From Blastomussa wellsi (lineage: Eukaryota; Cnidaria; Anthozoa; Scleractinia; Plerogyridae): a DNA stretch of 64,000 bases. Shown here in pieces: positions 38,222 through 41,793 of the stretch (within the stretch, counting starts at the first letter, position 1; the number at the start of each line of letters is the position of its first letter). A program made the translations under genes and the position numbers. Location of the stretch: the NCBI GenBank assembly GCA_947652115.1, contig OX393569.1, positions 12,181,441 through 12,245,440 on the forward strand. The letters run 5' to 3'. The notes beneath the pieces are model-generated. The model saw only the letters and a program-made list of their open reading frames with translations, searched no databases and was not told the origin of the DNA.

Positions 38222-41200
38222 TGTCAAGGGGAGACCCCTTGGGGCTTAAAGTGTTAATTCCGTGCCCTGATACTGTATCTTCTAAATCCGATCTGTAAAA
38301 TTGTTACTAAATTTTCGGTGTCCTCTGTCCGCCTTCATCAGAGTTAAAAACGAAAAAGTTTGTTGTTGCCGCGTGGTTGTAGCATAAACAGCAACAAACT
38401 TTGCGCCAGCAACAACAAACTTTTCCATTTTTACTCCGATGAAGATGGACAGAGGACATTGAAAATTTAGTAGAAATTCCACACAGGTTTACTTTAGAAA
38501 ATGCATAGGATAAGATTTGGGACCCCCTTTAATACCTATCAAACATACCTCAGATCGAGGAGAAGACATGAACACACGAGCTACTTCACTATCCAAAGCT
38601 TCTACAGAGATGGTTGGTATCTGATTTTCTTGTTCCAGCTCTGCTATGCACATTTTTATGTCATCAACCACAGCAACTGTCTCATGACACTCAGCTGAGA
38701 CAACCACGACCTGTGGGCGCTTCTTGAGTATAAACTGCTTCAATGTCTGTAGGTCTTTTTCCTGCAAAGGAAGAAATTAAAATCATTTAAACCATGACAA
38801 GAAAAGTCGATGGGTACTCCAACAAGTCTACCCGAAGGTTGAAAAACTTAATAAATGTGTCCACCTGCTATTAGCCAGTGCGGGAGAAAGGCAAGAATTA
38901 TAAATTCATGGTTTGGGGAATAGGGTTGGTGTAGTGGCGAGAATGCTTGCCTTCCACCGATGTGGCCTGGGTTCAGTCCCCGGCCCCGGCGTCATATGTG
39001 GCCTGAGTTTGTTGGTTCTTTACTCTGCTCTGAGAGGTTTTTCTCTGGGTCCTCCGGTTTTCCTCTCTCCACAAAAACCAACATTTACATTTGATTTGAT
39101 TTAATTAATGTAATTTGATTTGATTCCAATTGTGCTTTACAGTGTCCCCAATTAATACATCAGTGCTAGATACAGTTGACACTCAAATAAAGGTTATTAT
39201 TATAATCATTTCATCGGGCACTGTGGCGTATTTTACGAGCTCCATTCGCGCCATTTTCTTGCTCGCAAACAACTCTTCAAGCTCCATCTGACTCAGTTGA
39301 GGCTTTTCCATCTGTGCTATTATATTCTCTAGCTCCACAAGGACAAAATGGCTTAAATGGTTAAATTAAGCAAATTCTCGCTCTTCTCAGCTAGATGAAG
39401 AGGAATTTGTTTATGGAAACTCAAAGAAGAATCCAGGCAGCCAAACTGAAGTGAAAGTAAGTCTGTTTTCATCGAGCGAAACTCATTCAATGCCAAACTG
39501 CCAGTTCAGTTTATTTTGCTTTTGGCAGCTGTGAACGTAATCAAACCCTCCAAAAATGCCTGGGTAGTTTAATTAAATAAAAACTGTTTAAAAACAAAGA
39601 CCAATTTTCTTGAATTGTGTGGTTCCAGAAAATATCCATACCCCCACCACGGAGGGAATTGGAAATTCCAGAGGGGTGGGGGTGTCAAAGGCCCAGGAAA
39701 TTCCTGAGGGGATGGGGGTTGTTGGTGAAATTACATTTCCAGAGGGTCAAGATTGATACAGTACAACCTCAATTCAAAATCGCTTCTTACCTACTCTGCA
39801 GAGATTTCAAATGGTCAAAATAGTGACCTAGGTTTTTGATACACAATCGTTATACATTTTAAACAGGTTTCCTTTCTCCTGAAAGGGAATTGGGTACAAA
39901 AAAGTTCACACAAATCCTCCATTTTGTTCGTAGATGCAACACTTGTTACCAGTCTACCGAATGTCACATGTTTTTGACCGCAATGCATTGGTGACTAGCC
40001 TTGTTTGTTTCTCGCGTCGATCAAAAGAAAGTCATTCTTGTTAACGAAGTTTCACCTTTGATAGTGATGAAAGTGATGTTATGATTTCAGGAACCCATGA
40101 ATATGTCGTTCGTGTTATTTCTAGTTATTCGTCTGTAATTTTCCTCTTAAATTCAGCTTTCTTAGTGATCGTGTTTGTGATTTTGTGATCATGTTTGTGG
40201 TACCTGTTATCGATCAACATTATTTTGAAGTCCGCGTTCATGGACAAAAGCTTACAAGCAGTTTTCTAGCAGACGGAATGAAAAGGGATGGATGATTATA
40301 CATTAAGGTAATTAAACAAGTTGTTACCAAATATCTTGTCTGATTTGGTTGAGGAAATCCCTGTATTGTCTTTAAACAATTTATTTTGTTTTCTAACCTG
40401 TTGCGATCGATCATTTATCCACAGCAGTCATGTTTACAAGAGAAAGTGGCTTAACATTGAGAACATTTGCACAATTGCTGTTCAAAAGGTTATTTTCCAG
40501 AGGGTGTAGGGGGTATGCAAAATACTTTTGGAAATTCCGGGGGTGGGGGGTTTATTTTTCTTTGCAAAAATGGAAATTCCGGAGAGGTGGGGGGTCTTAC
40601 CTGAAATTCCCTCCGTGGTGGGGGTATGGATATTTTCTGGAACCACACATTGCAATTGGTGGAAGTGACATGTTTAACAGGTGTTTCCAGGCCAGACCAA
40701 CAAATTTATATTTTTTTACAGACCTACCAGAATATGGCTTCAGAGTTCAGATGTGCAAGAAAAAATTAAAATACATAATAAAAAGACAGCATAATAAAAG
40801 GCTATCAACAAAATCACACTCATGGTGAAGGACAATGACTTTCAACTGAACTACACAAGTGAGTATTCTTAATGCAAATAGTTAAATACTGAAAGACTAC
40901 AATGAGTGACAAAAGTGTTGACACATTACCATTTAAGCCTCGTTTTTATTGTATTGCAGTCTCATTTTACCCCTTGTCCTCCCCCCTTGCCTATCAATGT
41001 TGCAGTCTGTTTCTAGGAGTCCTTGCTGGATTCATACAACATTGGATGGGGGGAGGGAGTATTTTGGCGGAGTGTAGTGAACCAGAAAAAAGAGTTATGA
41101 ATATGCAATTTCAAATCAATTTGTCAACTACTTTTGTCTAATATTGTAGGTTAGATTGGATATGTTCCAACCATCCAGTGTCTAACCTTATCCTCTCGTT

Positions 41201-41727
41201 CTTTAGCTCTTGTAGTATTCCGTCTGTTGAGGAGATACTTAAGTCTGAGGTAGTCATTCACTTGTCCTCCTCCGTCCAACATGGACAGGAAGGCTGGCGT
41301 ATCTGGACTGGCTATGATGGAACACGCCAACACACGGAGCCCTTCAGTGTTTGTGTTGTCATCATAGTCTTGCTCATCCACATGCTGTTCCGGTTGATAT
41401 GGAGCAACTTCAATCCACGACCTCAATCGGTGACAACATGCCTGTTGTTACAGTTAATATGACATTAATAAACAATCCAGCTAGGAAATAACCATTTTGT
41501 TAAAAAATAACCAGTGTAACAGCCTTTTCCAAATTTATGTACTCACATGATGTCATTGTTGTCTATGCAAACTAAGAGCTCACCTTCACCACAAAATTCT
41601 TGGCTTCCTGTAGGAGTTTGAGTTTAAGTTCTTTTTCAAAAAGTGGATAAAGCATTTGACTGAAGGCTTGTGACAAAGCATTCATTCTCTGTGTGTTCCA
41701 CTCTTGCACTAGATGGCTAAATTCATC
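1821..41727 (-). CDS. SUPT6H: SPT6 transcription elongation factor, 11 internal exons (gene span)
   Basis: Histone chaperone and RNA polymerase II elongation factor acting in the nucleus. Eleven minus-strand exons (listed separately) have GT donors and AG acceptors, and their phases join into an uninterrupted 668-codon frame. Domain order matches SPT6: end of the helical core, YqgF-like, helix-hairpin-helix, death-like domain (residues such as [11 protein letters not shown]), CPFC cysteine pair, S1, and the start of the tandem SH2. The N-terminal acidic and HTH regions and the rest of SH2 were not found and should lie outside the window. Introns range from 113 bp to 16.1 kb; the long ones are filled with transposons. 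Intact frame and splice sites argue for a working gene, though expression cannot be shown here. Confidence 0.96.
2501..2589 (-). CDS. SUPT6H: SPT6 exon j (S1-SH2 linker)
   Basis: 89 nt; acceptor CTTGTAG, donor GTGAGT. It starts with one base completing a split codon and leaves one base for the next exon. It encodes [20 protein letters not shown] followed by a lysine-rich stretch, the charged linker seen in animal SPT6 between S1 and SH2 (an LPKD..YYD motif is typical). Confidence 0.93.
2590..4104. other. SPT6 intron with a probable dispersed repeat
   Basis: 1.5-kb intron without genes. The stretch around 2930-3260 (phrases such as GGGTTCTTTAACGTCCC and GGACCTACGGTTTTTCGTCC) resembles a repeat I associate with many coral and anemone loci, so I treat it as a dispersed repeat of unknown class. 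Nothing else is recognised. Confidence 0.4.
4105..4211 (-). CDS. SUPT6H: SPT6 exon i (C-terminal half of S1 domain)
   Basis: 107 nt; acceptor TTTCAG, donor GTACGT, ending with two bases of a split codon. It encodes [17 protein letters not shown] and [16 protein letters not shown], the second half of the S1 RNA-binding-type domain and the conserved DLTCR(S/T)SDL segment of SPT6. It joins exon h in phase 0 across a 12.5-kb intron. Confidence 0.95.
4288..4748. repeat. Dispersed repeat with short inverted ends
   Basis: The left end reads GGGGGTGAACAGGTTCACGG and the right end, reverse-complemented, GGGGGGTGAATAGGGGTACG. The body is rich in GGATT-type phrases (CACGGATT, GCGGATT). A second, shorter copy lies at 22076-22143. 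The short open frames here are by-products. Confidence 0.5.
4749..8650. other. Intronic DNA, no gene recognised
   Basis: No protein family is recognisable on either strand. Bases 6640-6715 carry an inverse copy of the 365-440 repeat, and 6700-6733 is a GATC/ATCG-rich low-complexity tract. Bases 7591-7617 contain three tandem AGCTACAAA-type units. The open frames at 7268-7728 have no recognisable domain or splice support. Confidence 0.4.
8653..8836 (+). mobile_element. Penelope-like element terminal segment (copy A)
   Basis: The segment has a TATA-like stretch (TGTATATAAAC, 8695-8705), then about 40 bp later GAAGGGCTAACGCTCGAAAC and GTCAGC (8741-8766), then CTTTACGGTGGCC and GTTGATAAAACCAAATTATA. 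Copies B (15.3-15.5 kb) and C (25.9-26.1 kb, minus) share this order. The GGGC-TAAC-GCTC-GAAA-CG-TC layout resembles stem II, the GAAA core and a tiny stem III of hammerhead ribozymes known in Penelope-like elements. In this copy the CUGANGA box is degenerate. Confidence 0.55.
9154..9440. mobile_element. Near-palindromic MITE, about 287 bp
   Basis: The arms are almost complete reverse complements. The left starts TTACAGTGCTACGTGCCTTA and the right ends with the complement, through TAAGGCGTGTAGCATTGTAA. Both include CGAGAAAGTTTTTGATTAAA and GCGAGCCAGCC (or complements). It would fold into one long hairpin in RNA. A one-sided relative (GTGGCCACACTAAGGCGCG) is at 36731-36765. Confidence 0.75.
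9745..10254 (+). mobile_element. CR1/L2-like LINE, 5'-truncated 3' end
   Basis: The frame includes [17 protein letters not shown] and [12 protein letters not shown], the conserved C-terminal tail after the RT of CR1/L2-group LINEs (normally YNTR..., GPKIWNSLP...). It is followed by a short 3' UTR and an ATTGA-type microsatellite tail (TTGAATTGAATTGAAAC, 10238-10254), typical of 3' ends in this group. The W-to-R change in the GPKIW motif and the missing RT mark a dead 5'-truncated copy. Confidence 0.75.
10255..11400. other. Intronic DNA, no gene recognised
   Basis: AT-rich sequence with nothing I can support. The Leu-rich minus-strand frame at 10946-11278 has no family signature and no splice context. 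Confidence 0.4.
11422..13735 (-). mobile_element. RTE-like non-LTR retrotransposon, broken
   Basis: Reading on the minus strand, 13735-13053 encodes the end of an AP-type endonuclease ([11 protein letters not shown]). Then 12963-12307 encodes a reverse transcriptase with [56 protein letters not shown] and KTGVRQG. A frame change follows, then the DFADDLALV region near 12170-12200 and the C-terminal tail in 12150-11866 (EFTYLGSTV) and 11805-11422 ([16 protein letters not shown]). Stops and frameshifts break it, and most of the endonuclease is missing at the 5' side. Motif style places it near the RTE group; clade assignment is from memory. Confidence 0.85.
13760..14060. repeat. About 75-bp tandem units at the 5' side of the RTE-like LINE
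   Basis: Three imperfect units, each containing TTTTCCTTCTCCTAGA (the third reads GTCCCTCTCCTAGG), then a CTGCC or CTGG stretch and GAGTTCCATCTACCCG or GAGCTCCATCTACCCG. They lie just upstream of the minus-strand LINE coding remnant, where its 5' UTR would be. Tandem 5' units can act as promoter modules in LINEs; here that role is inferred. Confidence 0.55.
14061..14930. other. Intronic DNA, low-complexity tract
   Basis: No gene seen. Bases 14700-14850 are a degenerate CTCGCCAACCAA-type low-complexity tract (repeated CTCGCCA, ACCAACTAACC, CCACCAAG). Open frames are absent. Confidence 0.45.
14935..16025. repeat. Diverged tandem array interrupted by a Penelope-like tail
   Basis: Units of roughly 180-260 bp share CGTTTTAAGCAATTAGGAAG (15592 and 15838), an ACTGAACAACGCGGCTTG stretch and GATAAGCCGACGAAA. 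A third, more diverged unit is at about 15030-15180. Between the first and second units sits Penelope-like copy B (about 15320-15476). A short direct repeat GCGGTGGCTAT occurs at 14952 and 15000. The nature of the array is unknown. Confidence 0.5.
15320..15476 (+). mobile_element. Penelope-like element terminal segment (copy B)
   Basis: It contains CCGACGA (15384-15390), AGGGCTAACGCTC, GAAA and CGTC (to 15411), then CTTTACGGTGGCC and GTTGATAAAACCAAATTATA, matching copies A and C. A stem II GGGC/GCTC with loop TAAC can form. The CUGANGA box reads CCGACGA, one change from consensus. The flank GTGGTGCTGCGTCGGTGGGAA just before it is the inverse of what follows the tail in copy C, so this copy is a head-to-head junction. 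Confidence 0.6.
16026..16666. other. Intronic DNA, no gene recognised
   Basis: Nothing supported between the repeat array and SPT6 exon h. Minus-strand frames at 16031-16222 and 16269-16598 show no family features. Confidence 0.4.
16667..16807 (-). CDS. SUPT6H: SPT6 exon h (first half of S1 domain)
   Basis: 141 nt, phase 0 at both ends; acceptor TTTTGTAG, donor GTAATT. It encodes [20 protein letters not shown] then [17 protein letters not shown], the S1 domain entry. The H and C of WTHLDNGSC, with CPFC of exon g, form a conserved Cys/His cluster of SPT6 that may bind metal (inference). Confidence 0.96.
16862..17078 (-). mobile_element. tRNA-derived SINE (minus orientation)
   Basis: Reverse-complemented, the 5' end shows a tRNA-like head with an A-box-like TGGCGGTGAGAGCGC and a perfect B box GGTTCGATTCC, then GGCGTCATATGTGGGTTGAG, a pyrimidine-rich body and a (TTA)n tail. 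It lies in the SPT6 intron between exons g and h. It belongs to the same family as the plus-strand copy at 38914-39206. Not a functional tRNA: the head lacks a foldable anticodon arm and acceptor. Confidence 0.88.
17210..17614 (-). CDS. SUPT6H: SPT6 exon g (death-like domain to CPFC region)
   Basis: 405 nt, 135 codons, phase 0 both ends; acceptor TTTCAAAG, donor GTAAAG. It encodes [20 protein letters not shown], then [34 protein letters not shown] and [17 protein letters not shown]. These are highly characteristic of animal SPT6 and span the end of the HhH/DLD region to the S1 boundary. Confidence 0.98.
17728..17955 (-). CDS. SUPT6H: SPT6 exon f (HhH and death-like domain)
   Basis: 228 nt, 76 codons, phase 0; acceptor GCTTTTAG, donor GTGAAC. 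It encodes [34 protein letters not shown] and [20 protein letters not shown]. The first part completes the helix-hairpin-helix; the second is the SPT6 signature at the start of the death-like domain. Confidence 0.98.
18046..18096. repeat. (TTAA)n simple repeat
   Basis: Near-perfect TTAA/AATT repeat of about 50 bp in the SPT6 intron; no other content. Confidence 0.85.
18535..18940 (-). mobile_element. Penelope-like element fragment (RT tail and GIY-YIG nuclease)
   Basis: Two minus-strand frames give the stretch between RT and nuclease ([34 protein letters not shown]) and then [20 protein letters not shown] with [20 protein letters not shown]...[10 protein letters not shown] is the GIY-YIG endonuclease signature of Penelope-like retroelements. 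The second cysteine of the usual CxxC is F here, and the frame decays soon after. A dead fragment, but it shows that this element class contributed to the locus. It may belong to a different family from the tails at 8.7, 15.4 and 26.0 kb. Confidence 0.75.
18941..20130. other. SPT6 intron, no gene recognised
   Basis: AT-rich intron; contains an (AT)n microsatellite at about 19995-20017. No coding signal. Confidence 0.45.
20131..20502. repeat. Inverted repeat of about 370 bp
   Basis: The left arm (20131-20213) contains AATTCAAATTATATGAACAG and GAAGTGAGAAATATATGAG. The right arm (20431-20502) is their complement, followed by CAGGCCGC matching GCGGCCCG on the left. CTACCATTTGTTTTCTCATA also occurs twice in direct orientation (20088, 20417). 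Probably a MITE or rearranged MITE pair. Confidence 0.55.
20835..21002 (-). CDS. SUPT6H: SPT6 exon e (HhH domain)
   Basis: 168 nt, 56 codons, phase 0; acceptor TCTTTCAG, donor GTATTT. It encodes [20 protein letters not shown] and [19 protein letters not shown], the hairpin GLGPRKA of the SPT6 HhH motif. Confidence 0.97.
21152..21186. repeat. Solitary end of the GGTGCGTTCC MITE family
   Basis: ATCGGATCACCCCAAAGGAA followed by CGCACC matches the right end of the MITE at 21696-21875; no matching left end nearby. Confidence 0.5.
21696..21875. mobile_element. MITE with GGTGCGTTCCTTTGG ends
   Basis: The left end GGTGCGTTCCTTTGGG and right end CCCAAAGGAACGCACC are inverted. Subterminal GATCAGTGATCCGAGAT-type sequences repeat inside both arms. 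About 180 bp, non-coding. The ends resemble hAT-type MITEs but I cannot confirm an 8-bp target duplication. Confidence 0.7.
22076..22143. repeat. Short copy of the 4288-4748 repeat
   Basis: GGGGGGTGAATAGGTTCGCG, GGATCAACGGATAATTT and CTCGGATTCCGGACTC align with the left part of the 4.3-kb copy, with an internal deletion. Confidence 0.55.
22292..22429 (-). CDS. SUPT6H: SPT6 exon d (between YqgF and HhH)
   Basis: 138 nt, 46 codons, phase 0; acceptor CTGTTGCAG, donor GTAAGA. It encodes [31 protein letters not shown] and [10 protein letters not shown], the strongly conserved FR(E/D)YPP.LRQAVSL.RRIQDP segment of SPT6. Part of it is duplicated at 26353-26406. Confidence 0.98.
22535..23640 (-). mobile_element. 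CR1/L2-like LINE fragment (RT palm to 3' tail)
   Basis: From high to low coordinates there are degenerate RT fingers (23640-23420), then [39 protein letters not shown] and [12 protein letters not shown] (catalytic ADD). The C-terminal tail follows with [20 protein letters not shown] and [19 protein letters not shown]-type tail (plus strand AATTCATTTCATTTCATT, 22538) marks the 3' end. Frameshifts and 5' truncation make it inactive. Confidence 0.82.
24530..24755 (-). repeat. Dispersed repeat with a signal-peptide-like ORF
   Basis: The minus frame starts [20 protein letters not shown] and ends that segment with VSEAAD, reading like a secretory signal peptide with a cleavage-type AXA region, then [21 protein letters not shown] diverged relative lies at 37490-37735 on the same strand. 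Either a repeat or a decayed first-exon duplication; no function is assigned. Confidence 0.4.
24756..25880. other. Intronic DNA, no gene recognised
   Basis: No gene seen. AATGTTTTGTCCAAAAAGGT (24885) recurs as a near-match at 22518, so a short repeat is present. Confidence 0.4.
25885..26130 (-). mobile_element. Penelope-like element terminal segment (copy C)
   Basis: On the minus strand: GCACCAGCCAATAGCGAAGC, a TATA-like TGTATATAAAAA (plus 26061-26072), then about 40 bp on TCGACGAAGGGCTAACGCTC, GAAACGTCAGC (plus 26000-26030), CTTTACGGTGGCC and GTTGATAAAACCAAATTATA. Downstream are CTTCCCACCGACGCAGCACC and TTTCTTTAGAAACTTACCCC. This is the longest copy and defines the family layout. Confidence 0.6.
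26353..26407 (-). pseudogene. Partial duplicate of SPT6 exon d with its acceptor end
   Basis: Plus-strand GGGACACTGCATGACG, GAAGGGGGGG and CTCTCGAAACTCATTCTGCA match SPT6 exon d (22384-22435) at nearly every base. The G run is 11 instead of 7, and AT is replaced by C. On the minus strand it preserves TGCAG|AATGAGTTTCGAGAG, so the 3' splice AG is copied. The run change breaks the frame. It sits 3.9 kb upstream of the real exon in the same intron. No donor is kept. Confidence 0.8.
26642..26803. mobile_element. Small palindromic element
   Basis: The left arm GAGTCAATGAGTCACGAGTC, then AAGTTATGAG, and the right arm CTCATAACTTGACTCATGG, CTCATTGACTCGTGACTC are inverted. About 160 bp, non-coding. 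Confidence 0.6.
26930..27150 (+). pseudogene. Endonuclease/phosphatase-like fragment
   Basis: One frame gives [12 protein letters not shown], then after a stop [11 protein letters not shown], and another [20 protein letters not shown] with [15 protein letters not shown]...DHKPV is the catalytic pattern of the EEP endonuclease fold carried by LINEs and by some Helitron-type elements. Stops break it; the parent element cannot be told. Confidence 0.45.
27651..27657. repeat. Target site duplication, left (TAATGAA)
   Basis: Identical to 35579-35585 outside the opposite TIR. Polinton duplications are 6 bp; the seventh base may be shared with the terminus. Confidence 0.85.
27658..28344 (+). repeat. 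Left terminal inverted repeat of the Polinton-like element
   Basis: Nearly collinear with the reverse complement of 34915-35578; identity fades after GTATGCAT. A 17-bp insertion at about 28260 distinguishes this copy. It contains a nested palindrome (27680-27810: CACCTGACC..., a C run, ACAGTACGAAG, CTTCGTATTGTG, a G run, ...GGTCAGGTG) and an in-frame stretch shared by both TIRs. Confidence 0.93.
28685..28975 (-). CDS. Small membrane protein of the Polinton-like element
   Basis: 96 aa. The N-terminal half is charged, with a short coiled-coil-like helix ([20 protein letters not shown]). A hydrophobic segment follows ([20 protein letters not shown]), then a basic tail. Polintons and adintoviruses commonly encode short coiled-coil plus membrane-helix proteins like this, thought to be virion-associated, but I cannot name a family. 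It ends 340 bp inside the left TIR and lies just downstream of the next gene on the same strand (16 bp apart). Probably truncated relative to longer relatives. Confidence 0.6.
   Translation of the reverse strand: MSLVNVLPSAPPDNIYPEVPISRTPENLRLTEISKIEKEIANEAEHYRLVLKKYKKARKVIHYSVVSLGAVSAALSSGAVATSLTVRVPRSPILDF
28992..29565 (-). CDS. C-terminal fragment of a probable structural protein (Polinton-like)
   Basis: The open frame runs to 29639, but the part above about 29565 is antisense to the integrase, so the gene is cut there. The remaining 190 aa include [37 protein letters not shown] and a C-terminus [20 protein letters not shown]. This ending (an [12 protein letters not shown] motif before the stop) recurs in uncharacterised cnidarian proteins that I associate with Polintons. 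A capsid or fibre role is only a guess. The start is missing. Confidence 0.5.
29560..30197 (+). CDS. Polinton-like integrase, N-terminally truncated
   Basis: DDE-type rve integrase that inserts the element into host DNA. Catalytic acidic residues: first D in [11 protein letters not shown], second D in [13 protein letters not shown], and E in [14 protein letters not shown] frame change at about 30080 leads into [20 protein letters not shown] and [18 protein letters not shown], the SH3/chromo-like C-terminal tail of Polinton integrases. The N-terminal zinc-binding region is gone; the coding sequence begins abruptly where the minus-strand fragment ends (about 29560), suggesting an internal deletion that removed several kb. 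Inactive. Confidence 0.88.
30198..30852 (+). pseudogene. DNA polymerase B C-terminal part, inverted segment
   Basis: On the plus strand, opposite to the rest of the polymerase. Frame 1 gives [20 protein letters not shown] and [19 protein letters not shown] frameshift at about 30343 gives [20 protein letters not shown] and [11 protein letters not shown], the catalytic motif C (DTDS, 30404-30415). The thumb region follows ([20 protein letters not shown]), then, in another frame, a C-terminus ending EPIEFHI and a stop at 30850-30852. An expected palm helix before FYFNF is missing, a further small deletion. In an intact gene this would follow the MIEAL segment that ends at about 30950 on the minus strand. 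Confidence 0.9.
30950..34203 (-). pseudogene. Protein-primed DNA polymerase B, N-terminal, exonuclease and palm parts
   Basis: Several minus-strand frames in order. At 34203-33430 is a long N-terminal region ending [15 protein letters not shown]. At 33231-32947 is a Cys/His finger ([20 protein letters not shown]). Around 32660 is HWHGC, then [13 protein letters not shown], a nuclease-like segment. Exonuclease motif DFEAY is at 32423-32441, [10 protein letters not shown] near 32140, and the protein-primed-type [20 protein letters not shown] follows. Palm motif [10 protein letters not shown] is near 31500 and motif [11 protein letters not shown] near 30980. At least four frameshifts or stops. 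Motif C is missing here and lies inverted at 30404-30415. It would replicate the element from its TIRs using a protein primer. Confidence 0.92.
34317..34613 (-). CDS. Small Cys-rich protein of the Polinton-like element
   Basis: 98 aa, apparently intact. It has ten cysteines in pairs ([27 protein letters not shown]) and a basic tail ([14 protein letters not shown]), suggesting a small zinc-binding, nucleic-acid-associated protein. It overlaps the upstream open extension of the polymerase frame and lies just before the polymerase start (M at 34203). Small zinc-ribbon-like proteins in this position occur in other cnidarian Polinton-like elements as far as I recall; the function is unknown. Confidence 0.6.
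   Translation of the reverse strand: MLFRKKRHPMLYCSNSTMVRGANNCVWLMRNWKGYCGKRCVGSYCGQHNYQLNKGMKRPAPCRICGVGVLCDYRLCLSCGGSTLKQRLIRKQKKAKKF
34733..35008 (+). CDS. Short Cys-rich ORF reaching into the right TIR
   Basis: 91 aa, plus strand. The C-terminal part ([20 protein letters not shown], then DEIFVKYI) is encoded in the TIR; the left TIR has a related minus-strand reading ([17 protein letters not shown]). Conservation of both Cys pattern and stop between the TIRs hints at coding, but TIR identity alone could explain it. Low confidence. Confidence 0.3.
   Translation: MAAAGLTISVRKIKSKECLTLKMNERLSHGWDEIHEEILDAPFCFRHRQIVKATVCRKCSKCIRNGLCFMCFENGDKLSRRPGDEIFVKYI
34915..35578 (-). repeat. Right terminal inverted repeat of the Polinton-like element
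   Basis: Reverse complement of the left TIR, ending TCTACTAC at 35578 next to the duplicated TAATGAA. Its nested palindrome has shorter C/G runs (7 vs 10 or more) than the left copy. The reading [20 protein letters not shown] is conserved in both TIRs. Confidence 0.93.
35579..35585. repeat. Target site duplication, right (TAATGAA)
   Basis: Matches 27651-27657 exactly, confirming a single integration event. Confidence 0.85.
35660..36650 (-). mobile_element. CR1/L2-like LINE fragment (RT fingers and palm)
   Basis: Minus-strand frames: [21 protein letters not shown] linker, then [87 protein letters not shown] and a degenerate catalytic box FTDDTNLL (normally FADD). It is cut just after the catalytic box, 75 bp from the Polinton-like element. 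Frameshifted and inactive. Confidence 0.85.
36715..37135. repeat. One-sided MITE relative and a GC-rich double repeat
   Basis: Bases 36731-36765 resemble the ends of the 9154-9440 MITE. From 36830 to 37130 two imperfect units of about 100 bp share CAGGTCTGGA, ATTCCAWRGTGGCTAC and CCACCTG. The Gly/Pro-rich minus-strand frame here is a by-product of this composition. Confidence 0.45.
37490..37735 (-). repeat. Diverged copy of the 24530-24755 repeat
   Basis: Shares the ACTGCGCA..CTT..ATCTTACATCC phrases, the AAGAATAGGCTGCTACCTCGC stretch (plus strand, split here by differences) and CACCAGCAATAATA with the 24.6-kb copy. The signal-peptide-like reading is degraded. Confidence 0.5.
38043..38257 (+). 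mobile_element. Two tandem copies of a 100-bp MITE (TTAACCCTTTACTC family)
   Basis: Copy 1 at 38043-38144 and copy 2 at 38157-38257, same orientation, about 95% alike by eye. Each starts TTAACCCTTTACTC and ends AAAGGGTTAA or AAAGTGTTAA, with GTGACTTATAGATTTTACTC inside. The ends are inverted repeats. Confidence 0.8.
38307..38470. mobile_element. Palindromic MITE 79 bp from SPT6 exon c
   Basis: The left arm CTAAATTTTCGGTGTCCTCT and AAAGTTTGTTGTTGC pair with the right arm GCAACAACAAACTTTT and GACAGAGGACATTGAAAATT. About 165 bp, forms a hairpin just downstream (in transcript sense) of the donor at 38548. Confidence 0.7.
38549..38761 (-). CDS. SUPT6H: SPT6 exon c (YqgF-like domain)
   Basis: 213 nt, 71 codons, phase 0; acceptor CTTTGCAG, donor GTATGT. 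It encodes [33 protein letters not shown] and [20 protein letters not shown], the second half of the SPT6 YqgF (RNase H-like) domain. It is followed by the 16.1-kb intron holding the Polinton-like element. Confidence 0.97.
38914..39206 (+). mobile_element. tRNA-derived SINE (plus orientation)
   Basis: A box TGGTGTAGTGG (38928-38938) and B box GGTTCAGTCCC in a tRNA-like head with CCACCGATGTGGCCTG, then GGCGTCATATGTGGCCTGAG, a pyrimidine-rich body and a tail AATAAAGGTTATTATTAT. Same family as the minus copy at 16862-17078, but longer at the 3' side. It lies in the SPT6 intron between exons b and c. Confidence 0.88.
39616..40652. mobile_element. Non-autonomous DNA transposon, about 1 kb, with TGTGTGGTTCC ends
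   Basis: The left end (39616: TGTGTGGTTCCAGAAAATAT, then CCATACCCCCACCACGG) is the reverse complement of the right end (40602-40652). Internal GGAAATTCC-rich repeats recur in both halves. No transposase is encoded; only repetitive frames. Family not recognised; target duplication not clear. Confidence 0.75.
40653..41186. other. SPT6 intron, no gene recognised
   Basis: Nothing supported between the DNA transposon and exon b. Confidence 0.45.
41187..41441 (-). CDS. SUPT6H: SPT6 exon b (YqgF-like domain, first half)
   Basis: 255 nt, 85 codons, phase 0; acceptor AACAACAG, donor GTTAGA. It encodes [20 protein letters not shown], then [20 protein letters not shown] and [20 protein letters not shown]. 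The WxEVAPY and the G.V.D.LRL pattern are typical of SPT6 at the entrance to the YqgF domain. Confidence 0.97.
41584..41727 (-). CDS. SUPT6H: SPT6 exon a (helical core before YqgF)
   Basis: 144 nt, 48 codons, phase 0; acceptor TTCTACAG, donor GTGAGC. It encodes [20 protein letters not shown] and [20 protein letters not shown], matching the SPT6 segment DEFS..VQEWN.QR. The next upstream exon was not found in 41728-64000. Confidence 0.95.
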
Positions 41728-41761
41728 CTGTAGAAGGAGAAGCAATGTCAAATGAACTTAA

Positions 41762-41793
<32 letters not shown>

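Noticed and set aside
38928..38985. tRNA gene
   Set aside because: A and B boxes belong to a SINE head; no complete cloverleaf, and a long non-tRNA body follows.
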